Source of the DNA: Lachnospiraceae bacterium
GTDB taxonomy: Bacteria > Bacillota > Clostridia > Lachnospirales > Lachnospiraceae
DNA: 64,000 nucleotides
Direction of reading: 5' to 3'
Assembly: GCA_016290905.1 (NCBI GenBank)
Contig: JAEEVO010000006.1
Location: forward strand, 1 to 64,000
Shown: positions 42,630 to 50,866 of the stretch, piece after piece
Position numbering within the stretch: the stretch's first letter is position 1
Layout of the letters: each line of letters begins with the position of its first letter
Made by a program: the position numbers and the translations under genes
The notes under the pieces: model-generated
What the model saw: only the letters and a program-made list of their open reading frames with translations
What the model was told of the DNA's origin: nothing
Databases searched by the model: none

Positions 42630-43814
42630 TTATTTATCATCTTCTTCCCCATCGGTAAGAAGCAGCTCTTCTTCATAATCATCTTCCGGTAACTCTATAC
42701 TGTCTTCTTCAAGATCCGACGGCTTCCCGAGAAGCTTGACCGAACCCGAATTTCTGTAGGACGGTGCGCGGTATTCCTTTACATCTTCCTCCTCGGGCTC
42801 CTCCGGCTCGTCTTCTTCGGAGAATTCCGGCTCGTAATCCTCATCCTCCGTTTCATCCTCGTCTTCATAATCTTCACCGTCGACGGCGGATCTGTTATAA
42901 TGTTTGATATCCATCTCCCTGAGGCTTATATTGACCTTTGGAACAGCCTTTACGTAATAGTAATAATCGTCATCCTCAAACTGCACCCTTTCCACGGCAG
43001 TATAATCCAGAACCCTTTTCATATAATCGCAGACCATTGCTATGGCTCCCGATACAACGCTCATAAGAATAAGCGTTCCTATCGTAACGGTCACATCATA
43101 CTTAAGATCGGCTATGAGGAATCCCAGTATATTTACCATGACTCCGGCGCCGAGCGATATCTCAAACGAATAATCAAACGCGAATCTCCTGATAAACCAT
43201 ACGACTGTGATGACAATCGAAAATACGACTATCATCATTATCATCTGCTTGTTTGCGATCAGGGAATCAAATATGTCCGTGTAAAGCTCAACCACGTCAT
43301 CGATCTTTCTGCTTATCTCTCTCGTCGCCGCAACCTTTACGACATCCAGCAGGTGATAAATGACAACACCGCAGACCGTAGGAAGTATCGATACGGGATT
43401 TGATATGCTTCCCATCAGTATGGGGATCGCATAATGCAGATTATATTTTGCAAGCACCGGCAGCGCTACCGCCACTATAACCTCTTTCGGGCTGAACCTC
43501 AAAAGCATCGCATACAGAATGATGAATATGAACAGCAAAAGCACCGCCACAAACAGATTGACACTGTATACCTGCAGGAGTATCAGAAGCATCGCAAGAA
43601 ACGCCATAACCGCGTTGGGTGTTATCGCGGATACCACCGAAAGGATCACTACTATCGATATCTTTGTAAATTTCGGATCGAATCCGAGCGATGAATTTAT
43701 CGATGAAAATACCAGAAGGGCAAAAAAGAATTTGACTACGGGATTTACCACAGCCCTTATCTTCTGATAGGCCTTCAGGATAATTTCCCTTATCTCAAGA
43801 ATAATGGTTATCAT
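42630..43814 (-). CDS. Polytopic membrane protein with acidic cytosolic tail, unknown
   Basis: A 394-residue protein. About eight or nine hydrophobic segments lie in residues 22-275. They include a PVLAKYNLHYAIPIL stretch that may be re-entrant. The last 100 residues are soluble and strongly acidic (EDEDETEDEDYEPEFSEEDE-like). I recognise no family. It overlaps the upstream small gene by four bases and precedes cdaA by 17, so it is surely co-expressed with cdaA. It might be a transporter, a flippase-like protein or a regulator of CdaA. Confidence 0.75.
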   Translation of the reverse strand: MITIILEIREIILKAYQKIRAVVNPVVKFFFALLVFSSINSSLGFDPKFTKISIVVILSVVSAITPNAVMAFLAMLLILLQVYSVNLFVAVLLLFIFIILYAMLLRFSPKEVIVAVALPVLAKYNLHYAIPILMGSISNPVSILPTVCGVVIYHLLDVVKVAATREISRKIDDVVELYTDIFDSLIANKQMIMMIVVFSIVITVVWFIRRFAFDYSFEISLGAGVMVNILGFLIADLKYDVTVTIGTLILMSVVSGAIAMVCDYMKRVLDYTAVERVQFEDDDYYYYVKAVPKVNISLREMDIKHYNRSAVDGEDYEDEDETEDEDYEPEFSEEDEPEEPEEEDVKEYRAPSYRNSGSVKLLGKPSDLEEDSIELPEDDYEEELLLTDGEEDDK

Positions 43815-44227
43815 TCCTCGTCCTCCTTAACTACGCCATCCTCGACCAGATAGAAATGATTAAGCTTTCTGAGCATCCTGAAATACTTCGCAAGTTTTTT
43901 CCTTGATGCGGCATATTTTAAAGAATAACCGAGCATGGCAATGACCACATACACCGTAAGTACGATAACATAGATACCGAGAACCTTCATTCCGAGCTCT
44001 TTGAAATCTATGATAAATGCGTTATCCAGAAAATACTCCAGCTTATATACCGCTGCCACCACAAGCAGGAGCACATAAGCTATTGTTACGGCGATACCCG
44101 TCTTCCAGGCCTGAAGCCTTGCGTAATCCCCCTTATAATACTTGGCAAGCTTAAGGTCCTCTTTTCCGTCTTTTTTTTCATATATGGCAAGCTTAGTCAT
44201 AAGCCTTATCTTTCGTTCATTAAGCAT
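43811..44227 (-). CDS. Small two-helix membrane protein, unknown
   Basis: A 138-residue protein with a basic N-terminus (KIRLMTKLAIYEKKDGKEDLK), two transmembrane helices (about 41-60 and 80-102) and a C-terminal basic then acidic tail. The ATG at 44227 is chosen because GAGGAGG lies seven bases upstream; the frame runs further to 44272. First gene of the cdaA/wall-polymer operon. Its stop overlaps the next start. No family recognised. Confidence 0.72.
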   Translation of the reverse strand: MLNERKIRLMTKLAIYEKKDGKEDLKLAKYYKGDYARLQAWKTGIAVTIAYVLLLVVAAVYKLEYFLDNAFIIDFKELGMKVLGIYVIVLTVYVVIAMLGYSLKYAASRKKLAKYFRMLRKLNHFYLVEDGVVKEDEE

Positions 44228-44260
44228 AAGTTTCCTCCTCACACTATTTCCCAAATTACT

Positions 44261-44289
44261 ATTATAGCACAACAGTCTCTAAAATGGAA
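44261..44289 (-). promoter_or_regulatory. Likely promoter of the cdaA/wall-polymer operon
   Basis: A perfect TATAAT (44261-44266) preceded at 17 bases by a poor -35 (TTCCAT, 44284-44289). It may need an activator. The transcript would run about 12 kb. Confidence 0.45.
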
Positions 44290-44319
44290 GAAGTTTTTAT
44301 AACAAAACGCTTATCGCAC

Positions 44320-44347
44320 AAAAAAAGCCTATACCTTCGTATAGACT
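44320..44347 (-). terminator. Terminator after tadA
   Basis: AGTCTATAC pairs with GTATAGGCT around a GAAG tetraloop, followed by seven T on the minus strand. Confidence 0.85.
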
Positions 44348-44353
44348 TTTAAC

Positions 44354-44860
44354 TTATCCGTTTCTTTCCCTAAGCTCCCGGAAAAATCTCTGCAACAGTG
44401 CGGTACTTTCCGGACCGCATACATCCCTTGTTATCTCTGCCTGATGGTTAAAAGACGGATTTTCAAGCAGGTTAAGTATTGAGCCTGCACATCCCGCCTT
44501 GGGGTTCATTGCTCCTATGACCACCCTGTCGATCCTCGACTGGATTATGGCTCCGGAACACATCTGACAGGGCTCTAATGTCACATACATCGTACAGCCT
44601 TCAAGCCGCCAGTCACCCAAAACCTTACATGCCTTGCTTATCGCCGTTATCTCCGCATGGGCAAGCGCAGTCTTTGCGCTGTTCCGACGGTTAAAGCCCC
44701 TTCCGATTATTTTTTTGTCATACACTATCACGCACCCGATCGGTACCTCGCCCCTTCGCAGGGCACATTCGGCCTGTTTCAGAGCTTTCTTCATGAAAAA
44801 GATGTCATCCTCCGGTGTTAACGGAGTATGCAATACGTTTTTTGCTGCTTCCGGTTTCAT
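44354..44860 (-). CDS. tadA: tRNA-specific adenosine deaminase
   Basis: A 168-residue zinc deaminase that converts A34 to inosine in the tRNA-Arg(ACG) anticodon. Zinc and catalytic motifs HAEITAI and EPCQMCSGAI are complete, and the N-terminal MKKALKQAECALRRGEVPIG is standard. Overlaps the preceding GNAT gene by four bases (ATGA), and a terminator follows at once, so it closes the operon. Confidence 0.94.
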   Translation of the reverse strand: MKPEAAKNVLHTPLTPEDDIFFMKKALKQAECALRRGEVPIGCVIVYDKKIIGRGFNRRNSAKTALAHAEITAISKACKVLGDWRLEGCTMYVTLEPCQMCSGAIIQSRIDRVVIGAMNPKAGCAGSILNLLENPSFNHQAEITRDVCGPESTALLQRFFRELRERNG

Positions 44861-45420
44861 TCTGCTTCTCCGTTTCCCTCGGCGTCAAGCCTGTACAATA
44901 ACAGATCCCTGTTGCGCCCTCCTACCTTGTGAGCGCCGCGAAGCACCTTCTCAAACCCAAACCCAAGCTTTTCTATCAATGCAACCGAAGGCCTGTTTTC
45001 CGGAAGTATCTCCGCATATATGCTCTTAACCTTAAATTCCTGTGCTATCTTCGGGATCAGAAAAGCTGCCGCTTCATGTGCATAGCCTTTTCCTCTCTCC
45101 CTGAAATCCGTTTTATAACCTATCTCCCAGAGCCTTTCACCCTTTTTCCCCATAAGACCGAAGGTTACGTTCCCGATGACGTAATTCATATCCCCTTTCA
45201 GGAAAAGATAATACCGTGCCCCCTCACCTTTCATGAAGAGCCTCTGTTCGGCCTGTACCGCCTTCAGCTGGTATTCCATCGTAAAATAACTGTCGTTAAG
45301 CTCCATGTCCCATCTTGAAAAATCCTCACGGTTTCTTATGAGATAGGCGTTTATCTGCTCCGCAAAAGACTCGTTGCCGATGGATAATATAAGATGTTCG
45401 GTTTCATATCTCAGATTCAT
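44857..45420 (-). CDS. GNAT N-acetyltransferase (RimJ/RimL type)
   Basis: A 187-residue acetyltransferase. The acetyl-CoA loop is RERGKGYAHEAA, followed by the IYAEILPENRPSVALIEKLGF stretch typical of the RimJ/RimL-like group that includes ribosomal protein and drug acetyltransferases. The ATG at 45420 follows GGAAGAAGGA. The frame extends upstream to 45564, but that stretch overlaps the nrdG-like gene. The substrate is unknown. Confidence 0.85.
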   Translation of the reverse strand: MNLRYETEHLILSIGNESFAEQINAYLIRNREDFSRWDMELNDSYFTMEYQLKAVQAEQRLFMKGEGARYYLFLKGDMNYVIGNVTFGLMGKKGERLWEIGYKTDFRERGKGYAHEAAAFLIPKIAQEFKVKSIYAEILPENRPSVALIEKLGFGFEKVLRGAHKVGGRNRDLLLYRLDAEGNGEAE

Positions 45421-45463
45421 GAAAAATCCTTCTTCCTCTTTTTTGTCCGATGCAGTTAATGAC

Positions 45464-46174
45464 TTAAACCACTCCCCTGAGCCGGGTATCCGGGATATTG
45501 GGTAAAAGTATATCCCTGTAATGTTCCATGGTCTCAACAGGTACCGTATACAGTCCGTCAGCATCTATCTGCTCGCCGGACGATCTGTAGCCCTGAAGGA
45601 AATATGCCTTTGCACCTTTTATCCATTTACCAATCTTTTCAAAGTCCGTTTCGTCATGGATCCCTCCGACGACCGTAGTCCGAAACTCGTAATCTGTTTT
45701 TTTCTCGGCTCCGTATCCCATGATAATATCCACGCTTGAAAATATCGGCTCCATATCAAAGCTCGCAAGCCCGGCCGCCTTTGCGTAATTCCCCGGGGCG
45801 GCTTTTATGTCCATTGCTATATAGTCCACAAGCCCGGCTTCAACCAGTCTCTTCACCGTCGAAGGATTGGTCCCGTTCGTATCAAGCTTGACCAGCAGGC
45901 CTCTTTCCTTTACCTTGGAACAGAACTCTTCCAGATCTGCGTTTAATGTCGGTTCACCCCCGGTTATAGCAACTCCCTCCAGCCTTCCCTTTCTTTTGTC
46001 AAGCAGCTCAAATACCTGCTCGTCCGGGATGACGGGTTCACTGTTCGGATTTAAGACCAGACCCGCATTATGACAAAACGGACATCTGAAATTACAATGT
46101 CCCGTAAATACCGTACAAGCCATCCTCCCCGGATAATCAAGAAGCGATAGCCCGCTTATACCGTGTATCTTCAT
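45464..46174 (-). CDS. nrdG: Anaerobic ribonucleotide reductase activating protein (NrdG-like radical SAM)
   Basis: A 236-residue radical SAM enzyme. The cluster motif CNFRCPFCHN (C-x3-C-x2-C) and AITGGEPTL (SAM-binding GGE) are intact, and the start ISGLSLLDYPGRMACTVFTG is characteristic of the NrdG2/YjjW-type activases that put a glycyl radical on class III reductase. The reductase nrdD is not in the window. Distinguishing NrdG from other glyxyl-radical activases would need alignment; the two-gene context gives no help. Confidence 0.85.
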   Translation of the reverse strand: MKIHGISGLSLLDYPGRMACTVFTGHCNFRCPFCHNAGLVLNPNSEPVIPDEQVFELLDKRKGRLEGVAITGGEPTLNADLEEFCSKVKERGLLVKLDTNGTNPSTVKRLVEAGLVDYIAMDIKAAPGNYAKAAGLASFDMEPIFSSVDIIMGYGAEKKTDYEFRTTVVGGIHDETDFEKIGKWIKGAKAYFLQGYRSSGEQIDADGLYTVPVETMEHYRDILLPNIPDTRLRGVV

Positions 46175-46305
46175 GATCGTCTCCGCAGACGGCGGATAAA
46201 TTTATCTTCCCGCCGCTCACATTTTTTATGATAAAAAGAAACCGTCCGAAGACCGGTATCGCTGCCGTAACCTCGGGCGGTAATTTCCTTGTTTTAACTG
46301 TATGA

Positions 46306-46539
46306 TCAGAATACCAGCTCCACATCCCTGATCAGTACATCGGTGTAACTGAAGGAAAGAGTTTTAAATCCCTCATCATTATCTACCTTTACGCAGAAAA
46401 CATAAGGATGCATTTCCTCGATAACTCCTTCTTCCTCGTCAAAACGGTTACGTCCCTGATTGGTCCTGATAAGAACTTTTTTTCCTATGTTGTTCTGGAT
46501 CAGGCTGTATACCTTGTTCATGTTGGCAGGCTGTCTCAT
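46306..46539 (-). CDS. veg: Veg family protein
   Basis: A 77-residue Veg (DUF1021) protein. The segment IGKKVLIRTNQGRNRFDEE is the family core. In Bacillus subtilis Veg is highly expressed and affects biofilm formation. The ATG at 46539 has AGAGG six bases upstream; an in-frame start at 46563 is less good. It has its own promoter. Confidence 0.93.
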   Translation of the reverse strand: MRQPANMNKVYSLIQNNIGKKVLIRTNQGRNRFDEEEGVIEEMHPYVFCVKVDNDEGFKTLSFSYTDVLIRDVELVF

Positions 46540-46652
46540 TTGCGTCCTCTTTCCCGCTGTCAATGCATTTGAGTCTTATAGTCTGACAGCGTAAACTATG
46601 ATAAAGACCCTTTGTATTGTATCTCCAAATGTTTCACCACAATATGTAGTGT

Positions 46653-46681
46653 ATTCTATCACATCACAGCTGTAAAGTCAA
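46653..46681 (-). promoter_or_regulatory. veg promoter
   Basis: TTGACT (46676-46681), 17 bases, TAGAAT (46653-46658). In Bacillus veg also has a strong sigma-A promoter. Confidence 0.75.
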
Positions 46682-46723
46682 AAATTGTTTACGTGACAAA
46701 AGAGGCACCCTCCCCAAAAATGC

Positions 46724-46768
46724 TAAAAACTGCACAAAAACAGAATCTGAATTTTGTGCAGTTTCTAC
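46724..46768 (-). terminator. Terminator downstream of the 204-residue protein gene
   Basis: AAACTGCACAAAA pairs with TTTTGTGCAGTTT around an 11-base loop, with T-run in the minus direction. The 340-base gap between veg and the next gene holds this, the veg promoter, and little else. Confidence 0.75.
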
Positions 46769-46881
46769 AAAGTATATTTTAGTTAATCTTACAACAAACT
46801 TTTTGATTTGTGCTTATTGCACAATCCAATCTGTCAAATTTTGTGTGAAGTATACAAAAATTTAACACCTGCCGGACTTTT

Positions 46882-47496
46882 TTATCCAAGCTCTTCTATC
46901 CATTTATTAACCTTTTCAAGAGTGGTCTCCATCGTCCTCTGGGAAATATCGGGAAGCTCGTCCCCCCATGCTTTTTTAGCCTCTTCAAAGCCCTGCTTTA
47001 TGGCATCAAGCATATCTTTAGCGGCTTCAGGGTCATTACCTGCAAGAGCCTTTGCAAAATCAAGCATTCTTTCCGAGGTCTGCTCAACTCCCCAGTACCC
47101 GTCCTCTGCGATATCCGCCTGTGCCTGCGCCCTTGTTTCTTCATCAACCTCAAGGTTCTTAAAGATATCCGCAAGATTGGTACCGTTCTCAAAATCCAGC
47201 ACTCCCGCCTTTGCTATGGCCTGACCCTGTTTTGTCATCATCTTTTCCACAAGGGATCTTAAGGATGCCATCCTTTCATCCGCCTCTGCCTTAAGTCTTG
47301 CGATGGTCTCAGCGTCAACCTTACGTTCCTGCTTTACGGAAACGTCCTTCTCATCACTTTTTTCATATATGGCAGCCTCTGTGTTTTCAGACTTTACGGA
47401 TGAAGTATTTTCGTTCCCGGTCTTTTTACTGCGATCGCTATATGATGTCTTTCCAGTGGTGAGTCCTGTGTTTGTAGTAATTCCGTTTACTGACAT
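46882..47496 (-). CDS. Uncharacterised protein with sigma-D-like promoter
   Basis: A 204-residue soluble protein. The first 65 residues are S/T/K/E-rich and probably disordered (starting MSVNGITTNTGL). A helical middle (ARLKAEADERMASLRSLVEKM) leads to the conserved block AEDGYWGVEQTSERMLDFAKAL and the end KKAWGDELPDISQRT. I remember similar proteins in other Lachnospiraceae without function. The ATG at 47496 has GGAGG. Upstream is a motif of the flagellar sigma factor, so it may be a flagellar or late-stage protein. Confidence 0.7.
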   Translation of the reverse strand: MSVNGITTNTGLTTGKTSYSDRSKKTGNENTSSVKSENTEAAIYEKSDEKDVSVKQERKVDAETIARLKAEADERMASLRSLVEKMMTKQGQAIAKAGVLDFENGTNLADIFKNLEVDEETRAQAQADIAEDGYWGVEQTSERMLDFAKALAGNDPEAAKDMLDAIKQGFEEAKKAWGDELPDISQRTMETTLEKVNKWIEELG

Positions 47497-47580
47497 AGTA
47501 ACCTCCGTTCTGTGTGCCATACGCCCCTTTTCAGCCTCCCTGCCAAAGAAACGTACTTTGTCTATAGTTATACATTTACT

Positions 47581-47608
47581 ATATCGGTCATTTTCCTTCA
47601 GCAGTTTA
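47581..47608 (-). promoter_or_regulatory. Sigma-D (flagellar) type promoter candidate
   Basis: TAAA (47605-47608), 16 bases, ACCGATAT (47581-47588) on the minus strand. The usual form is TAAA-N15-GCCGATAA/T, so spacing is one base long and one base differs. Confidence 0.45.
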
Positions 47609-47627
47609 TAACAAAAATCTGTTATGG

Positions 47628-47656
47628 TTGATTTTTTTTATGAATTATATTATAAT
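47628..47656 (+). promoter_or_regulatory. Promoter of the BIG2 protein gene
   Basis: TTGATT (47628-47633), 17 bases, TATAAT (47651-47656) on the plus strand. Confidence 0.75.
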
Positions 47657-47706
47657 CGTGACGTTAATGTTATTTTGAATTTTGAGAATCGCACAAGGAG
47701 ATAAAA

Positions 47707-48480
47707 ATGAAAAAGATCATATGTAAAATATTGACGCTTTTAGCTGTCTTTTCCGGGGTATTCGTACTGTCGGCAGCCTTTCCCGCAGAAGCGGCGGCAA
47801 AGCTCAGCAAAACCGAAGCAGCTCTGGACGTCGGAGAAAACGTAAAGCTGAAGGTTAAAGGCACCTCGAAGAAGGTTACCTGGAGTTCAAGCGACGCAGC
47901 CATCGCCCGTGTCTCAAAAAAAGGTACTGTATATGCGCTTTCGGAGGGTACCTGCACGATAACCGCAAAGGTAGGCAAAAAAAGTCTGGAATGCAAGGTC
48001 ACCGTAACCGATTCGGCCACCAAAACACTTGACTCTTCAGTTACCATAGGTAATATTAAGATCCCGATCTCTTCAAAGTGGGAAAAGGTGGATGTGGTAA
48101 GTACCGATAAGGTTTATCAGTATATCATCGATAAAACGGTCTACAAGGGGATCAGCATCCAGATCACTCCCTTAAGCGAAAAAGACTGCAGCGAATATAA
48201 TTCCTCAAAGGAAAATTTTGAAACAGCATGTAAGATCGTAGTTGAGTCATTTAAAAAGGAATTTGAGTCAAGTGATGTCAAATACGAGATAATAGGAAAC
48301 GGCAAAGGCTTCATCGGAAAGATCTCCGCTCCCTGCAAGATCAACGGGACAGGCGTATCCGCCACGATTTATCTGAAGATGAGCTCCAAGGAGCTTATAC
48401 ATATCATGGCACTGGAAATCGGAGATGCAACCTCCGTTACCGACAGGATAGTAAGAAAGATGTGCACAGAAGCAAAATAA
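47707..48480 (+). CDS. Secreted protein with BIG2 (Ig-like) domain
   Basis: A 257-residue exported protein. A signal peptide (KKIICKILTLLAVFSGVFVL, then AFPAEAAA cleavage region) is followed by one BIG2 domain at about 33-100 (VTWSSSDAAIARVSKKGTV, EGTCTITAK). Residues 110-257 are a domain I do not recognise. BIG2 domains usually mediate adhesion or carbohydrate binding at the surface. No anchor is visible, so it is probably released. AAGGAGATAAAA precedes the ATG. Confidence 0.85.
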   Translation: MKKIICKILTLLAVFSGVFVLSAAFPAEAAAKLSKTEAALDVGENVKLKVKGTSKKVTWSSSDAAIARVSKKGTVYALSEGTCTITAKVGKKSLECKVTVTDSATKTLDSSVTIGNIKIPISSKWEKVDVVSTDKVYQYIIDKTVYKGISIQITPLSEKDCSEYNSSKENFETACKIVVESFKKEFESSDVKYEIIGNGKGFIGKISAPCKINGTGVSATIYLKMSSKELIHIMALEIGDATSVTDRIVRKMCTEAK

Positions 48481-48490
48481 GTCATAACTT

Positions 48491-48525
48491 TAAAAGCTCC
48501 CGCCTTTTACGGACGGGAGCTTTCA
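48491..48525 (+). terminator. Terminator of the BIG2 gene
   Basis: AAAAGCTCCCG pairs with CGGGAGCTTT around a short loop. It resembles the hairpin at 60393-60427, sharing AGCTCCCG. Confidence 0.8.
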
Positions 48526-48574
48526 GACTGAAGACAAAGTCCGAGGCGACTAGCCTCGGACTTTGTCTTCAGTC
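48526..48574. repeat. Perfect 22-bp inverted repeat
   Basis: Two exactly complementary 22-base arms (GACTGAAGACAAAGTC..., with CGAGGC at the inner end) around the 5-base loop GACTA. It lies directly between two other hairpins in the gap between convergent genes. Confidence 0.85.
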
Positions 48575-48578
48575 TGTT

Positions 48579-48603
48579 GTGTCACCACTGGTGACACTTT
48601 TTA
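48579..48603. terminator. Third hairpin between the convergent genes
   Basis: GTGTCACC pairs with GGTGACAC, followed by TTTTTATTA on the plus strand. The T-run suits the plus-strand gene; for the minus-strand gene that ends at 48604 the stem comes directly after the stop codon. Confidence 0.6.
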
Positions 48604-50850
48604 TTATCCTTCGGCATGGAAACTAAAAGAAGTAACACCTTGTTTAGCATAACTATCTAATGTACTGTTTATTGTTTGCCCAGGAGAAATCCAGATCTCA
48701 TCACCCTCATCATCATCTGGATCCACGTAAACAGTGCAGCACCATGACAGATCGCCGTCATTATTTTTTATCTCAGGTGCCTGAACCTGCTGTCCGGAAC
48801 CAACAGTTATAGTATATGAATAACTACTGCCAAATGAAGCGGTATACTGTATTTCTTTCGGCTTTGTATTCCATTGTGCGTAAAAATCCTTATTTCCCGT
48901 TTCGGTCGCAGAAATGACAGTAACCTGTGTTCCTCCGGACGAAGCTGTATACCATCCGGTGAAGGTCAGTGATGCGGTATCACTTCCCGTCATCAGTGTT
49001 TTTTCATATCCGTAAGTATATGAATCCGTAGATGTCGATCCGTTACCGTCTGTATTATGGTATGTAATAGTATAGGTTTCAGGTTCCCAGAGAGCATAAA
49101 GTGTTACATCCCCGGTTTCGGAAGAGCTTATGGAAGTAATCTGTTTTCCGCTTTTGTCTCCTCCTGCCGAATCATACCAGCCCAAGAACTTATATCCTGT
49201 CCTCTGTGCCGCTGCAAAACTGCTTACACCTACTCCTTCAGTATAGCTTGAAGGATTGCTTCCGTTTGTACCGCCGTTCAACTGATATGTAATATTATGT
49301 GTTTTCGGCGTATTTGTAAGCTCAGGCGTTGTGGTGAGCATCTGTGTAGGCGTAGGTGTCACTGTCGGAGCCCATGCAGCAGTAGGTGTAGGTTCAACAT
49401 CAGAAGTGGGCTTTATGGTAGGGAACGGCGTCACCGTAGGTGTTGCCGTAGGCTTTATAATTATTATTGGAAGCGGTGTCGGCGTGGGCGTAGGCTTTGG
49501 TGTAGGAGTCGGCTTCGGTGTAGGCTTTGGCTTCGAAGTGGGTTTCGGTGTTGCCGTAGGTTTCGAAGTCGGTGTTGCCGTAGGCTTAAGCGTCGGTGTA
49601 GGTGTAGCCGTTGCCTTAGGGGTTGGTCTGGGTGTCGCCGTAGGTCTCGGTGTAGGAGATACGGTCGGCTCCTGAGAAGGTGTAGGTTCGGGTGTTTCCG
49701 TCGGCTCATCTGTTACTTCGGGTTCATCCGTCACTACCGGCTCATCCGTTACCACAGGCTCATCCGTTACCACAGGTTCATCCGTTACCACAGGTTCGTC
49801 GGTTACCACCGGTTCATCCGTTACTACAGGTTCATCTGTTACCACGGGGTCATCCGTTACCGTGGGTGCTGCCGTAGCAGTCGGTTCTGCCGTAGGTTCA
49901 GGCGTATTTTTCTTACTTTTCTCTATCATTTCTATAGTGTTTTGATCGAGAGAACCTGCCGCACCTTTTACTGTTTTGGGATCGAGCCCTTGAGGGAACA
50001 GATCTACTGCGTATTCTATATTTATTTTTCCTATGATTCCCTTAGGTATATCGTCGGTTTTCTCGCGGACCTTACCGGTATCCTTGTCCGGTCTGTAATC
50101 CTTCGGCTCCCAGAATACCTCCGTATCCTTTACCTGGCTCTTCTTTACGAAATCAGAGCCTGCGGTTTCTTCTACAGGCGTCTGGACATGGACGCCGTTT
50201 CCTGCTGTCAGTATCCTCTTGGTATAAACAACGTCGGAACCTTCTGTCATATATATGGTAACTTCCGTCTCGCCTTCATATACAAAGTTGTCCGTTATCC
50301 AGCATAGCTTGGTACCGTTGGTTCCCGCGTCATAAAGAGGCGAGTCTCCGGTTCCCTCATATTCTATTATCGAACCCTCGGGATCTGCCATATCCTTTCT
50401 TACGGAAGTGGCTGTAACGGTTCCTCTTATGGCCATGGTTGTATTAGGCGTTACTATGTTAAACGAGGCTTTTTCCGCAAGCTTGCTCTCAATCTCGGTA
50501 AGCATGTTTCCCTGTTCGACATAGATGATGGTCTTACTGTTTACCTCATCCCCGTCTGCCTGAAGGGATATAACCGTATTTTCCTCAAGATAAACATATT
50601 TGTCCCCGTCAAGCTTTAATCGGGCAAAGCTCCCGGCGGCTACATCAAGTCCGTCACCGGAACGGAGCTTCATCTCCGGACGGGCTTCCATAGACATTCC
50701 GTCCCTGTTTACGTTTACCTTTCCCTCAACTTCCATTACTATTATGGAACGGTATGCCTTATCCCCGCCGGATAAAACTATTATCAGGACAACGGCTATT
50801 ACTACCGCTGCCGCACCGATTCCTCCAAATATCAATAGTTTTTTATTCAT
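48604..50850 (-). CDS. FecR-domain surface protein with Thr/Pro repeats and InlB-type B repeats
   Basis: A 748-residue protein with one N-terminal membrane helix (residues 7-28). A FecR-like sensor/binding domain follows (about 35-240; motifs SGDGLDVAAGSFARLKL, and IVTPNTTMAIRGT). About residues 300-345 are nine VVTDEP-type hexapeptides, then a long TPxPTPKP stalk, two InlB B-repeats (TYQLNGG...GWYDS, TYHNTDG...GWYTA) and a final unique domain. The FecR part probably detects or binds a ligand outside the membrane. The ATG at 50850 follows GGAGGG. It lies 16 bases downstream of the HD-GYP gene, in the cyclase operon. Confidence 0.85.
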   Translation of the reverse strand: MNKKLLIFGGIGAAAVVIAVVLIIVLSGGDKAYRSIIVMEVEGKVNVNRDGMSMEARPEMKLRSGDGLDVAAGSFARLKLDGDKYVYLEENTVISLQADGDEVNSKTIIYVEQGNMLTEIESKLAEKASFNIVTPNTTMAIRGTVTATSVRKDMADPEGSIIEYEGTGDSPLYDAGTNGTKLCWITDNFVYEGETEVTIYMTEGSDVVYTKRILTAGNGVHVQTPVEETAGSDFVKKSQVKDTEVFWEPKDYRPDKDTGKVREKTDDIPKGIIGKINIEYAVDLFPQGLDPKTVKGAAGSLDQNTIEMIEKSKKNTPEPTAEPTATAAPTVTDDPVVTDEPVVTDEPVVTDEPVVTDEPVVTDEPVVTDEPVVTDEPEVTDEPTETPEPTPSQEPTVSPTPRPTATPRPTPKATATPTPTLKPTATPTSKPTATPKPTSKPKPTPKPTPTPKPTPTPTPLPIIIIKPTATPTVTPFPTIKPTSDVEPTPTAAWAPTVTPTPTQMLTTTPELTNTPKTHNITYQLNGGTNGSNPSSYTEGVGVSSFAAAQRTGYKFLGWYDSAGGDKSGKQITSISSSETGDVTLYALWEPETYTITYHNTDGNGSTSTDSYTYGYEKTLMTGSDTASLTFTGWYTASSGGTQVTVISATETGNKDFYAQWNTKPKEIQYTASFGSSYSYTITVGSGQQVQAPEIKNNDGDLSWCCTVYVDPDDDEGDEIWISPGQTINSTLDSYAKQGVTSFSFHAEG
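49702..49863 (-). repeat. Nine tandem 18-bp units in the FecR gene
   Basis: Units of 18 bp encode V/E-V-T-D-E-P. Third bases differ between units, indicating that the array is old or kept at protein level. Length variation between strains is likely. Confidence 0.9.
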
Positions 50851-50866
50851 TCTGACCCTCCGTGAT

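Noticed and set aside
46694-46716. TGACAAAAGAGGCACCCTCCCC as a further copy of the AACCGTCCC repeat
   Set aside because: Only partial similarity and no inverted partner.
49702-49863. Regular 18-bp repeats, possible CRISPR
   Set aside because: Units are contiguous without spacers and in frame with a surface protein.
49297-50307. Long plus-strand open frame rich in R and C opposite the FecR gene
   Set aside because: It mirrors the V-T-D-E-P and T-P repeats on the other strand. Composition is not protein-like and there is no ribosome site.
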